The notes under the pieces were generated by a model, which saw only the letters and a list, made by a program, of their open reading frames with translations, ran no database searches and had not been told where the DNA came from. From Adiantum capillus-veneris (lineage: Eukaryota; Streptophyta; Polypodiopsida; Polypodiales; Pteridaceae): a stretch of DNA of 64,000 bases. Position 1 is the first letter of the stretch, and every line of letters begins with the position of its first letter. The DNA lies in the NCBI GenBank assembly GCA_014529385.2, contig CM043960.1, positions 119,546,543 to 119,610,542 on the forward strand, written 5' to 3'. Of this stretch, positions 45,172 through 56,139 are shown in pieces. The position numbers and the translations under genes were made by a program.

Positions 45172-47239
45172 CAATCAAGCATTGCGACCACAGCACGGTG
45201 GCGGTGAAGAAGTTGAGTGCCTTCTTCTTCGCGGCGAGGAATCCTCCACCAAGGCGAGTGTAGGGCAGTGAGTGACACACCCTTGCTCTCTTAAGCTTGC
45301 TAGATTAGTCTAGTTGAGTGCTTGGAGCCATTTGTGTCTTGCACACAGTGTATCGGCAAGTCCTTTGCATTGACACGTGCGACAGATGCGCACACAACCC
45401 TAATCCTTGTTGTTAAAAAAATTATAATGTAGTGTAAGTTTTTTAAGCTATAACATTGCATCCATTAGGAAATAGTAGATATGTACTTAAGAAAAGCTAA
45501 AATTTATTGAATGGAAGGACATCTTTGAAGAAACACCATGCACTTGTTTACAAAACTAATAAGGAAACACTTTGGTCAGTCTGGATGAACTAGAAAAGGA
45601 CTATTTGATCATCCTTAAGACACGACCACCTCTTATTTCTTTCACTTTGGGTGATGAGAAATGATGGTTATTTTTCCACTTTCAAGCCAACCACCCATGA
45701 GTCTCTGATCCCTTCATGTAAATGTCTCTACATATATTATGACATGTAGGAGGAAATTGTTTTCTTATTCTAGGGGAGCCACCCGGTTATATGCGCAACG
45801 TATTAGGATGTATAGGCACCTGAACTTTTGGGTGATGTCTTCTTCCACTCGAGTTTTGGAATAAAGAAATTGGTATCATTTTTCATCCTTATATCCCTAA
45901 CCTTGAGACAATATAAGTATTGTTCATGGGGTTGTTTAGGTAATCGCATTTTGTCTTATGTTTAAATATGTCTATTTGATAAAGATTGTTTGCAATGGTA
46001 CTTTCAAGCATTTGTTTTTTTTTATAAAATTGTTATGGAATTTTGAAAAGAGCCATTACTTTATGTGCTAAAAAATATTTTAGTAATTAGATATTAAGAA
46101 TCATGTGTGAGTGCGGGGTGGTAAGTAGGAATTGACCAAGTTTGTCGATCATAGACGGGTGGATTTGATTAGTTGAGTAAATATCCATCTCTGCCACATT
46201 AACATCTAGTAGACTTTCCCATTAGAAAGAGAGTCCACTAATGGTTGTACTCTCACATACACAGAGAGAAAAATCATTGGAAGAGGATTTCTTAGTCCCT
46301 ATGTGGAGGTTATAGGGCAAAAAAAGTTTTAGGTCTTTTAGGGTTTTGTCCCGTTTTTGGTAACAACATGATCATCCCTTTTTGTTATAGGACTATGGAC
46401 TCAAGCCATTATCAAGGAAAAGGGCCTATTTCCTAGATTTTTCCTTCTTAGCTCGACTCTATTTTCAATAGGGATAGAGAACTATCAAAAATCCCATCCC
46501 GACTTTTGAGTCAATGGTTCTTGGACCTCTCAAACACATAGAATAGAGAGGATAAGAGGAAATCTCCACAACATTGACCTAAATACTAGCCCCCAAAGTG
46601 GAAGTCACAAGGCCTCTTGTACTTGGGGTATTCGAGATTATTTCATTGAAGTACCTAGAGCCAATTTTAAACCCTCTTCACAATCATGTCGTTCTCAACC
46701 ACATTTTTACAAGACGTGCTTTCGATAGGCACTATTTCTAGACTAACTTATTCCACGCTAAGCTTTATATAAGCTAATTTATTAGGTTGTGGCCATAAAG
46801 GCAAATATAGAAAAAATGTGAAAGTGCTCCGCAAACCTCCTCCAACTCTAGTCTATAGGACATTCATCCCCATGTTTCTTATACTCATAACCATAAGAAC
46901 AACAATCAACTATAAACGATTCTAGTTCTTCCCAATTTACATGATGTAAGACCATATTAGGTATTTTGGTAAAAATCTCACATTAAGGGAATCTCCAAAT
47001 CGACTAAATTCATGTAATTTGGGAATTTTCCACTTAAAGTGGGAAAAATTGAGGTGTGTGGTTAGTAAATAAAGTGAAAATCTCATAGGATTGTGGTGTT
47101 GATAAACACCAAAAGTCAAGAGGATGTACAACACATGGATTTGAATAATAACTATAAATTACATAAAACAAAGGAAGATACAAAAAATATTTTGTTTACA
47201 AACTGACTAGTATAGTCACAATAGAAGCTCCACATAATT
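44355..47239. other. No recognised gene; one long microsatellite
   Basis: AT-rich DNA. A Gly/Gln/Ser-rich open stretch on the minus strand near 44680-44850 has no recognisable domain. A 61-bp AG run lies at 45111-45171. From 45290 to 47239 I see no open frame, RNA gene or LTR terminus that I can support. Confidence 0.5.
45111..45171. repeat. (AG)n microsatellite
   Basis: A near-perfect AG run of about 61 bp with one phase break close to its right end. Confidence 0.95.
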
Positions 47240-50200
47240 CTACTCCACATTTGATACCATATCTGAACTTTGATCCAAGTGTGGTTGATGTGCACGAGTG
47301 AGGCCTTCTTTGGCTTTTAGAGCATGCCTTTCTGGAATCTTTATTCTAGAAAATGATCCTTCTTTGTTGGGTCTCCAGGACCAAACAATTGCATCTACAG
47401 TTTCCCACACTTGTGGGTCCTTATAGTTGACAGCCCAATAACCCTTCCAACAATTGCTGTAAGCTTGAGTATCTGTCATCCCACTTTTTCTCGCGCAAGG
47501 TGCCCAATATTGAATCAAGAGTTTTCTGTAGTTTGGTGATGTAGGCTCATTATCAATGTCAGATAAAGCCATTGCAAGCCACACTGGATAGATTTCTATG
47601 TCACTCGGAACAAGCATAAGAAAGTCACCTTGGTGCACATCAGACATAGGGTCAAACTCTTCCCTTGGCCTATCTCGTTGAGGCCCACAAAAATGATCGT
47701 TCAACTCTTCAAGGCCTAGGAATCTTTCTGCTCCTTGTTGCAAATTCATTGTAGTGCTTTGTAGGTGAGAATATTCTTGAGTTTTTGGCCAAAACATTTC
47801 ATACAAGACTCCCTCTGATATGATTGCTTTTCCAATCTCTTCAATTACCTTACTCCAATAATCTATCACGGGTCTATAATATCGCGGAATACTTGAACCA
47901 TTCCCTAAATTTTTCCAAAATTTTATATAGTTCTTTAGCCCCAAAATGACTTCTTCGTGGGCCTTGACATACTCCGCCATTTGTACTAGAGGTGGATCTC
48001 CATGTGGTAACATTGGCTTGCCTTCTGTGTCTGTTTTCCAAAGGCGAATACTTCCACTCCAACTTGATACACCTACATGTGCCTTATATTGCATCATTGG
48101 TGTCTCATCCTGCATAAAGAACCTGAACTGAAGCGGTTTGGAATGTCCAACAAGTATGTCTTGTCCATCACAAAGATAGCCATCACAATATTGCTTGAAA
48201 TCGGGGATCTTTGTGAGAAAAAATGGAGCTGGAGATGAAGATGAGCTGTTTCGTAATGTATCCATCAAATGTGGCAAAGTATAGGTTTGTGTAACTCTCA
48301 GCTTCTCTGAAAACCTACTAAACATGGCGTCTATGTCCTCATGTGTATGACCAACCATTAAAAATCTCAGCTGGATGGTTTTGAAAACACCCCTTGCAAC
48401 AAGCATTGACAAATAGGCAAATAAGTATCGATTTTTGTTTTCCCCTGCACAATTATCCAATTGTAGCAACAAGTTCTCTGGCAATCTGCGAAATGTTGAC
48501 CCCAATTCCTCTTCTGCAATTTCTGACGACTGCACAATGGGCTCTTTTCCATCACTCAAGTTATGGTAGTCCAAAGCATCCCTTGAGTTCAAAGCATGTA
48601 GTAGTGAAATATTGCTCCTTGGAAGTCCATTTGTTACTAGATCACCAAGAGGATGCTTATCTATCCTCTCTAGGTTATGTAAACAATTAGCAATTGAGCC
48701 AATTGTAAGATTTGGATCAGCTGGCCACAAACCATTCAAGACAAAGTGTCCGTAATGACCTTCTCCATGTCCATGAGTGATCATGCCAATCAATGCCACC
48801 TGCAGATTATATCCTGAATCCACACCCTTGGGAACAATGCGTAATCTAGGAATGGCAGTCTTCTTTTGATCCATCTTATCATGGATTATGCATACATATT
48901 TTGTGGTTGAGTTTCTGAATACGTGCGCCATGCATAATATAGGCTTCTGCAACTCTTTTGTTGTGCCATGTGAACTTCTCTCTCCCTCAAGAGAAGAGCT
49001 CTCTCTTCAAGAGAAGGTTTAGCTTCTAACCTTGCTTTGATTGAGCTACAAATATTGCACTTAGAGAACTCACTCGTCTTTGTTAAAGTGACATGTGGGT
49101 ACTCTTTGTTCCAAATTCTACCAAAAGAAGATTGGGATAGCTTCTTCTCATAGCCCATTTGGTCAAGTGTCGTGTTGATTTCACATAAAATATCCACTTG
49201 TTTGTATGTTGATGGAATCACCAATTGAGTCTCTCTTGAGCCATCTAGCAGTGTTCTACTTCTATGTGGCATCTTCTCAGAGTTGTTTTCCACAAACTCA
49301 TTTAGTAGTGCTCTTGCTAAACTAGTATGTTGAAGTCCCCTTCTCAATGTACATGTGTTCCCATGTACATATTGGAGCACACCATTTTCAGAATTCTCCT
49401 TGTATCGATAAAATGATGTCTTTGGTATTCCATGTAGCTCATACCATGCTCTACAACAAACAATAGAGCCATTTAGCCTGAATTGGTATCGTGACTTCTC
49501 ATCTTTCTGATAACATATAGAAAGAACATCATAAACATAATTAGTGCGTGATTTTTGAGACTCTCCCCAAAACTGTTGTCGTAACCTTGTCACCATATCA
49601 CGATCTGCAAACTGGCAACATTTTTGTGCACAACAATCAATGCATGATACCCTTTGAATTGATTTGTTTGAAAGGTAAAAAGTTGAAGCTGGTGCTGCTT
49701 TTGATTTTTGAGTCCTGTTCATGAAAGTGTATCGTCTCTTCCTTGACAACTGGACAACATTACTCCCATCAAGTTTTTTCCCAACATTGTCATCGTTGGA
49801 TACATCCTCATATGTAGCATGCATGCCATCAACATGAACAAATCTTTGTAATGGGCTCCCATTCAACATTGTTGTCTGCTTGATGGGCCACTTTAGCAAA
49901 GTGATGCTACCCACTTCAACCACATCATCAATGCTTGCATTTTCTCTTTCAATACCCACGCCCACACAATCAGGACCAAGTTCCTGAAAGTTGGCATAAT
50001 CATGTGGAAATACATATAAGATGGTCCCTTCATTCATGGTTTGCATCATTGTGTCATCTTTTAAAAGGACCCTCTGATTTCTCCAAGACTCTCGAATCAT
50101 TGCTTCAAATTCTGGGCTTGTCATAGGTATTGCATCTGTAACTAGAGGATCAGAATGATCATGTTCTTCATCACCATTGTAGCTTTCCTGTGGATCAATT

Positions 50201-50465
50201 AAGTTCCCATTTAATACAAAAGATTGCAAAAGAAGCTTTGACCATCGAGCAACACTCCATAATGAGCCTTGGAGAGATGAAGTATCCATTGTAGGAAAAG
50301 GTAGGACCACATCCTTCAAGCATTCCTCCACTAGTATGGAGACATTTCCTTGCCCTATCTTTGTACCACCACAAGTGGAATCTGGATCTGTCTACACACA
50401 CAGCCAATACCAACAATTTCATTGTCAAGTATCATATGTACGTTCTCCCCAGATTCAAAGTCCAT
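47240..50465 (-). pseudogene. DUF7869-type protein, probably transposase-derived
   Basis: Two overlapping minus-strand frames (48886-50331, 481 codons; 47240-48952, 570 codons) read as one protein of about 1,030 residues with a one-base loss near 48898-48904. The first half has a Cys-rich segment (CIDCCAQKCC) and a conserved family region with CRAWYELHGIPKTSFYR. The second half has an RNase H-like pattern: CIIHDKMDQ (D28 of that frame), LLQLDNCAGENKNR (D166) and VGHTHEDIDAMFSR (E206-D209), as in DUF7869 proteins. A Trp-rich C-terminal region follows (IVWSWRPNKEGSFSR). Upstream of Met 50331 related sequence continues to 50465 in shifted frames, beginning after a splice-acceptor-like TTTTTCACTTACAG. 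A catalytic role is inference. Confidence 0.75.
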
Positions 50466-50555
50466 CCTGTAAGTGAAAAAGATTACATTGTTAAATCCAT
50501 AGTTATAGAAAAATACTCTTCAAACAAAAAATCATGCTACAACATGGAAAAGGTT

Positions 50556-51140
50556 TGCATAGGTTGGACAAGTGGTGAACCTTGAGACCAAATCCTCCTT
50601 GCTATATTAATGGAAGCAAGGTTGGAAATTATGGTGGATCTTGAAACCAAAGCATCCTTGCTATATTAGAGCATAGGTTGGACAAGTGGTGGACCTAGTT
50701 GTAATACCCACTGCCACCTATCAACTACTATAGGACTATGCTTTCCAATGTCCAAGTATCCCTTGAGGCTTTCAAGGTTGAACACGTGGTGGACCTTGAA
50801 ACGAAAATCCCCTTTCTATATCAGAGCATAGCTTGGAGCAAGTGGTGGACCTAGTTATAATGCCCAATATCCAAGGTGAAATACCTTAGGACCTTGCTAC
50901 CTTGCTTGCCAATGTTTACGTAGCCCCTCATTTATTTAATGGAAGTAAGGTTGGACAAGTGGTGGACCTTGAAACCAAAGCCTCTTTGCTATATGAGAGC
51001 ATAGGTTGGACCTAGTTGTAATACCCACTGCCACCTATCAACTACTATAGGACTATGCTTTCCAATGTCCAAGTATCCCTTGAGTCTTGCAAGGTTGAAC
51101 ACGTGGTGGACCTTGAAACGAAAATCCCCTTTCTATATCC
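50556..51140. repeat. Nested direct repeats between the DUF7869 gene and the IleRS exon
   Basis: A block of about 200 bp (50611-50822) recurs at 50941-51138 with the same internal order. Within both, and around 50561 and 50841, the shorter unit AAGTGGTGGACC recurs with TTGAAAC or TAGTTGTAATA after it. The second block ends about 20 bp before the IleRS frame. Confidence 0.8.
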
Positions 51141-51157
51141 ATTTACTGGCTTATTGA

Positions 51158-51532
51158 TCAAACTGTTTCTGTGCACAAGATCCACACAAGATCAAACCGT
51201 TTTAGCACATCCTTGGTGCTCTTGATGTTAAGCTTTTGGTTGATTTCAAACTCAACTGGGAGTCCATGGCAGTCCCAGCCACCGCGGCAAGTCACATGGC
51301 AGCCATTTGCTGTTTGAAACCGTGTAAAAATATCCTTTATTGTCCCAGCTAGAATGTGTCCATAATGTGGGAGACCTGTTGCAAAGGGCAGTCCAGCATA
51401 AAATATGTACTCGGGCTTGCCCTCAGACAGCTCCAGCTGTCTTTTGAATGCATCCAACTTCTTCCAAAGGGCTAGGACCTTCTCCTCCTGTAGCGGAAAG
51501 TTGAAGTCCTTGCCCTCACACACGTCCTCCAT
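51158..51532 (-). CDS. Cytosolic isoleucyl-tRNA synthetase, N-terminal exon
   Basis: Starts [20 protein letters not shown], the usual N-terminus of eukaryotic cytosolic IleRS. The class I Rossmann segment follows with [19 protein letters not shown] (HYGH is the HIGH signature) and [13 protein letters not shown]. Similarity ends after [12 protein letters not shown] at about 51190, close to a GT that could be a splice donor, so this looks like exon 1; the remaining codons to the stop are then intron. The full enzyme has over 1,000 residues, and none of the rest is seen in the window. It may be an intact first exon with a very long intron, or a gene remnant. Substitutions such as AGLPFATG for DGPPFATG favour a diverged or decayed copy. 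Confidence 0.75.
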   Translation of the reverse strand: MEDVCEGKDFNFPLQEEKVLALWKKLDAFKRQLELSEGKPEYIFYAGLPFATGLPHYGHILAGTIKDIFTRFQTANGCHVTCRGGWDCHGLPVEFEINQKLNIKSTKDVLKRFDLVWILCTETV

Positions 51533-51578
51533 GGCGATGCTGCTACTCGTAGCACAAAGTTTATTGTGTGTGTTTTTA

Positions 51579-51579
51579 T

Positions 51580-51649
<70 letters not shown>
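51579..51649. repeat. Compound (TG)n(GA)n microsatellite in the IleRS 5' region
   Basis: About 26 bp of TG then about 45 bp of GA. On the gene strand this is (TC)n(CA)n about 50 bp upstream of the IleRS ATG, a typical place for pyrimidine-rich repeats in plant 5' UTRs. Confidence 0.93.
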
Positions 51650-51651
<2 letters not shown>

Positions 51652-51730
51652 AAAGAGCGAAACTGTGCTTGTGCGGGAGAAACACCAACAGTGCGTCAGT
51701 CTACGTAGGGTGGGGAGAGGAGAACTAATT

Positions 51731-52055
51731 AAAATGGCCCAATATTTTCTATCAATTTCGACCTTTGATATTCTACCGCTGGGTGCGACCTGAATCCCTC
51801 TCTTCCCTTAGTCACACTGTGTGCGACTCGGCTCTAAAACCCTTTCCCAAGGTTCTCCATTTGTGGGAGGGGTGCAAGTTCTCCTTCTCGCCCAATCAAA
51901 ATGGCCCAATATTTTCTATCAATTTCGACCTTTGATATTCTACCGCTGGGTGAGACCTAAATCCCTGTCTTCCCCCCACTGCCCCTACTCACACTGTGTG
52001 CGACTCGGCTCTAAAACCCTTTCCCAAGGTTCTCCATTTGTGGGAGGGGTGCAAG
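51731..52055. repeat. 167-bp tandem duplication upstream of the IleRS exon
   Basis: Units 51731-51897 and 51898-52055 both start AAAATGGCCCAATATTTTCT and include CTCTAAAACCCTTTCCCAAG and TGTGGGAGGGGTGCAAG. A third, partial match is near 52200-52240. If the IleRS exon is expressed, this is promoter-side DNA. Confidence 0.88.
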
Positions 52056-52309
52056 GCGAGATGGTTCGAGAAACAAGGAGAAGCGAGAGTCTGCAGAAAT
52101 ATAGCGTATCCCCTCCCTTTCTCGTAGCTCTAACAGAATTGTAGCAGGGCTTCTACAACCGAGGTAGAGAAAGCGGCTTTACTAAGCTTGGGTAATTGCT
52201 TCATCCCACTCCCCCCATTCACACAGGGTGCGACTCAGCTCTTACTTTCAGTGTCGCCCACGCCAAAAAGGGTACTACTCAAAGTTACATCTACTAGATC
52301 TTGCTCGCT

Positions 52310-52720
52310 CTTACCACCGATACATGTGTATGTGTGTGTGACGGTTGTGACAATTGCCGACATGCATCTTTGCAGATAACTTTTTGGGTATTTGCCATGT
52401 TGTTGATATGCAAGCAAAAGTGGCTACATCTCCGGGGGAATAGGGGAAACCCCATGCTTGCCACCCTTGCCTCCATTCCGTGGACCTCCCCAAGTTGTGC
52501 ATATCCCCGCAATAGGTGCATTTCAAGAGATGACATCCCCGATAGGAAGCTCCTCAAACACTTTCTGTGCTTTATGAAGTGCATCACGTTTGGCATACAT
52601 GACGACCAAGGCACCCACAAAGCGACAAACAATCTCCCTCCCTAACCTTGTTGGACATATCCTCCAATCAATGCACTCCATGAGACAACATAGCATCTGG
52701 ACACACCCTCAACTTGCATC
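52310..52720 (-). pseudogene. PLS-type pentatricopeptide repeat (PPR) gene fragment
   Basis: On the minus strand CYVVSWSALIGGYVQQG (52647-52700) is followed, after a frame change, by VGALVVMYAKRDALHKAQKV and FEELPIGDVIS (52535-52625). A TGA then stands in place of the Trp of VSWNALI. Shifted frames give GYAQLG and NTQKVICK. This is the repeat pattern of plant organelle RNA-editing PPR proteins. Only two to three repeats remain, with at least two frameshifts and one stop. Confidence 0.8.
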
Positions 52721-53260
52721 CGCTGATTGGCAAAGATTGGGAAACTTATTATAGATTACAATGATGGCTGTAAAGCTGGTATCATGGGTGCAGGAGAAGC
52801 TCTTGATCATGCCATTGGTGTTGCTACTGAGTTTGCATAGAAGAAGAAGAAGAGAAGAGTGACTTGGACGATGTGTAAGAAGAAAACAATAAATAAAATG
52901 AGTGTGCAGATGTGGAGACACAGGCTATGCAGACGGTGGTATTGATGATGATGATGTTGAAGAGGCTAATGAGGATTTGAATGTCCAAGATATTGATGCC
53001 TACTGACTACACAGAAGAAGATTAGTCAAGTTTATGGTAGCATCAACCCCAACAAATCTAGAAGCTTTTTGAACAAGTCTTAAAGATGTTAGCTAAGGGA
53101 AAGGACAAGGAGGTACCATATTTTCTCATTGATATAGCTAGCTTAGTTTGCTAGTGGAGTGAATTAACTCTTTGAAATACCAAGAACAACACCCTCATGT
53201 GAAAGATTCTTTAATTGTCTTATTAGGGTATGTGTCTAATGGCATAACCACTTAATATCC
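52721..53260 (+). other. Unrecognised sequence with a short open stretch
   Basis: In one plus-strand frame, IDYNDGCKAGIMGAGEALDH and AIGVATEFA (about 52752-52836) read like part of a protein, but I cannot name it. An Asp/Glu-rich stretch follows in another frame (about 52935-53005). No complete frame is present. Confidence 0.3.
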
Positions 53261-53312
53261 CCCCCCCCCACCCCACCCCGCGGGGTAGCCCCCCCCCCTC
53301 CCTTATGCATAT
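53261..53312. repeat. C-rich low-complexity tract
   Basis: Two C runs (10 and 11 C) separated by CACCCCACCCCGCGGGGTAG. GC content changes sharply from the surrounding AT-rich DNA. Confidence 0.85.
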
Positions 53313-53679
53313 GGTACGAGCATGAAATAATGGGGGGCTACCCCTATTGTATACGCTTATGTCTTACCTTTAAAACCCCCCTCTTGTACACTCACGTATT
53401 ACCATACGGAAATCCATAGTGAATCCCCCGATCCGACAACGGAGACCCTTGGGGTGATGTGATTACAAGTCAAAAAGGAGAGCACCGAGCGAATAGGAGG
53501 CTTGGTGACTGCCCAACTCTCCCCATCGCTTGGTGTTGACCTTGGCCCACCTTGGCCCTGTTTTGAGTGTTGTTTCAAGTGCAGTTCACTAAAATTGCTC
53601 TAACTTCTAATAGACAACTCCAAGTTGAGTCGGGTCTAGCCAGGAAGAAAGCTTGGTTTCCTAAATCCAAACTCTTAGG

Positions 53680-54110
53680 GTACCCCAAGACTAGTCTCTA
53701 GAGACCAAAAAGTCACAAATTCCTGACTTTTGAGAGACCTTACCAGGGGGAAAAAGGAAAAATTGTTCATTAGCTCCCGGATGTTTGATTGCAGCATGAA
53801 CATATGCATTTGCTTGATTTCCATCGCCTCAAGCACCTTGAACTTTGTTATTTTGAGCTCTTGCTTGGGGTCATTGGTTTCCTCCCCGTCTTGGATGAGA
53901 TGATTGATTAAAGTTATTACCATTGCTGTTGTTGGGTGGTCCATTCTTCACAAAAGGTGGATTCCATGGCCTAAAATTTCCTTGATTTTGAGGTGGTCTC
54001 TAATATTGTTTGAAGTTCCGTTGAGCTACATATGGTCTTGGTCTAAAGTTTTTAAAATTTCAACTTGGGTTTTGGTTTGTGGCCTCATAATTATCTAATA
54101 ATCTTGTATC
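53680..54110 (-). pseudogene. Gag-like Asn/Pro/Gln-rich remnant
   Basis: The minus strand reads FKNFRPRPYVAQRNFKQY, RPPQNQGNFRPWNPPFVKNG and PPNNSNGNNFNQSS, then QANAYVHAAIKHPGANEQF, with stops between pieces. Such basic Asn/Pro-rich stretches are common at the C-terminal end of plant retrotransposon gag. No zinc knuckle or LTR is attached, so the family is undecided. Confidence 0.4.
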
Positions 54111-54329
54111 AATTGGTGTTACAGTCGCAATAATGATGATAAAGTAGAAGTCTATAGGTTTGGGTCCTGAATAAAAACAATTCAAAAATGGCATCCATTT
54201 TTAAGAGAACATTCCATCATTTACAGATTTGGTGTCCTTATTGATTGCGGAAGAGAAGGAACTTGAGGAAGACTCCTCTATGTAGGGTGGAAACAATTCT
54301 GAACAGGTTCTTTTCTACAACAGATGAAG

Positions 54330-54555
54330 AGGACATGATTCATGTCTTGGACGAGGCCGAGGAAGAGGCAACCACCAAGCACAACAGCAAAATAACAATC
54401 ATGGTTAGAACACAGGTGGTGGTTGAGAAAAATTTTGAGGCAGGGGGAGTCCAAGAGGTCGTGGAAATGTGCATGCAGGTCAACACAAAAATGTAGTTTG
54501 TTGGGGCTGTGGAAGACATGGTCACTTTGAACATGACTGTCATAAAAACTAATAT
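54330..54555 (+). pseudogene. Gag nucleocapsid remnant with CCHC knuckle
   Basis: In one plus-strand frame an Arg/Gly-rich stretch (RGRGRGNHQAQQQNNN, PRGRGNVHAGQHKN) leads to CWGCGRHGHFEHDC (54506-54540), a CX2CX4HX4C zinc knuckle. Stops interrupt the Arg/Gly part. The knuckle's last codons overlap the first bases of the B3 LTR. The element family is unknown. Confidence 0.65.
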
Positions 54556-54896
54556 CTAATTCTCCTAAATTATTTTCTCATGTTAAACTGATCATTTAAT
54601 ATGGGAAAGTGCCAGGGGAGAAAAAGCTAGAATATTGGTTAAGCTGGCAGACCGGCCACAGTAGGGATCCAAAGGGGGGGCCATCTACAAAAGAGCAATG
54701 TGAAACAATGGGCTTAAAAGACCCTAAGGTTCAGCCCATTAAGACTTCCAAAATGCTAAGGTTCCAAAATTCAAAGGTTGTGTCCAAAGGTCAACCATTA
54801 GGGAAATTGGATGCTTTGTGTGTGTCCCAAAAGTCTTCATGCATCCCTACATAGGAGGGGGAGAGCCCTAGTTGTAGGAGATGAGAGAGAAACTCT

Positions 54897-54933
<37 letters not shown>

Positions 54934-56126
54934 GCTCCCTTTACACAAAGGGAATGAGGGACACATGTCAGATCCCTAACCTAGATGCCCACAAGGTGTA
55001 CTCAAATCCTATTGGATGACCTTGGAGGTGGACCAATGAGAATTAGGCTAGAGTAAATCTAGTTTAATCAATTTAAAAACACTTAATAAAAGAACCTATA
55101 AGAATTAAGCTCGGTAGAAGACTATTGGACAGTCTCCCAAGGGGTCCAATGAGCATTCAGTAGCCCAATGGCTTGCCTGATTCCTATTGGTCAGGAGGCA
55201 AAGGGGTCCAATGAGAGTTTAGTTGCATTTATTAATTACCTAAAGCTCTCACAAAAGGCGAAAGGGGGACACATGTCAGAAGGCTATCACTTATACTGCT
55301 TAGTTTCCATTGGCTGAGGCTGTGAAGTTCCAATAGGATGTGAGCATGAGCAAATAGCAAGAGGGGTCTACCAAGAGAGTGAGGGGGCTGATTTTCAAAG
55401 GCATTATTGACTTACACACTCACACAATCTGTGTGTGAAGCAAGAAGACTCTCTCTCTCCTTCTCAAGCTTTAATGGAAAGCTTACCACCTACTCCAAGC
55501 TTGTGAGAAGGGAGGCCTACACCAGCAACTCTTGGCTTTGTGATGCAAATCCAACCAAGAGCCAAGCTTCAATGCATGCTCATCTCCTCTACCATGCTAA
55601 TTATTAAGCTAAGCTATGCTAATATGAGTGATTATGTGAGGAGATGTACATCTTTCTCGTAAGAATGCTCCTTCTTCCTCTCAATCTACTCTCATACCCT
55701 GCTAGCTCTCACCATCTTCGAAGGTGTGTGAGGTCTTGGGTCTAAGACCGTGAGAGAATTGATGTTGTGTTTCATAAGTGTTGTGCTTGGTGCTTGAAGT
55801 TTCCATCTTCGTAGAACTAGCTATAATTGAACGAACACAAAGAATTGTACTGTAAAATGTCTCTCTTGATGGGAGAAACCATAATACAAAGCCTTTTGGA
55901 GGGGGGACTGGCTCCATGCAAATCCGGTCCTCAATTGTTGTCAATTGCTTAATTTCTCTCTCTTTTGAAGTATTGTTCATGGTATCTAACTAGGTGTTAT
56001 ACTTTGTGTTGCTCTCTCCACCCAAGCACCCTTGTTATTCCCATTAGGAATCTATTCTAATGAAATTCTCACTATGTTCATGCTACTTTCCGCTGCACAA
56101 AAGTTGTTAGGCCATTAAATGTTACA
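54538..56126 (+). repeat. B3 5' LTR (1,589 bp)
   Basis: Aligns along its whole length to the B1 LTRs, with the CA repeat at 54900-54931 and the CCAAT-rich part at about 55005-55335. Its first bases are TGTCATAAAAAC instead of TGTCATAATAATC. TGTCATAA is also a plausible continuation of the gag knuckle to its left. Confidence 0.88.
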
Positions 56127-56127
56127 T

Positions 56128-56139
56128 TGGTATCAGAGC
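56128..56139 (+). other. B3 primer binding site (tRNA-iMet type)
   Basis: TGGTATCAGAGC, two bases after the LTR end. Confidence 0.95.

Noticed and set aside
44904-45280. Open frames across the 45.1-kb AG repeat
   Set aside because: The frames stay open only because an AG repeat has no stops; the flanking parts have no motif.
47240-50331. Reading the two DUF7869 frames as two separate genes in an operon-like pair
   Set aside because: The 67-bp overlap falls inside a conserved block and the two products complete one another, so a frame break in one gene is the simpler view.
50556-51140. CRISPR-like array
   Set aside because: The repeats are unequal, the spacers are themselves repeated, and the DNA is plainly eukaryotic.
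51566-51793. Cys-Val and Arg-Glu-rich open frame
   Set aside because: It is the translation of the TG/GA repeat upstream of the IleRS exon.
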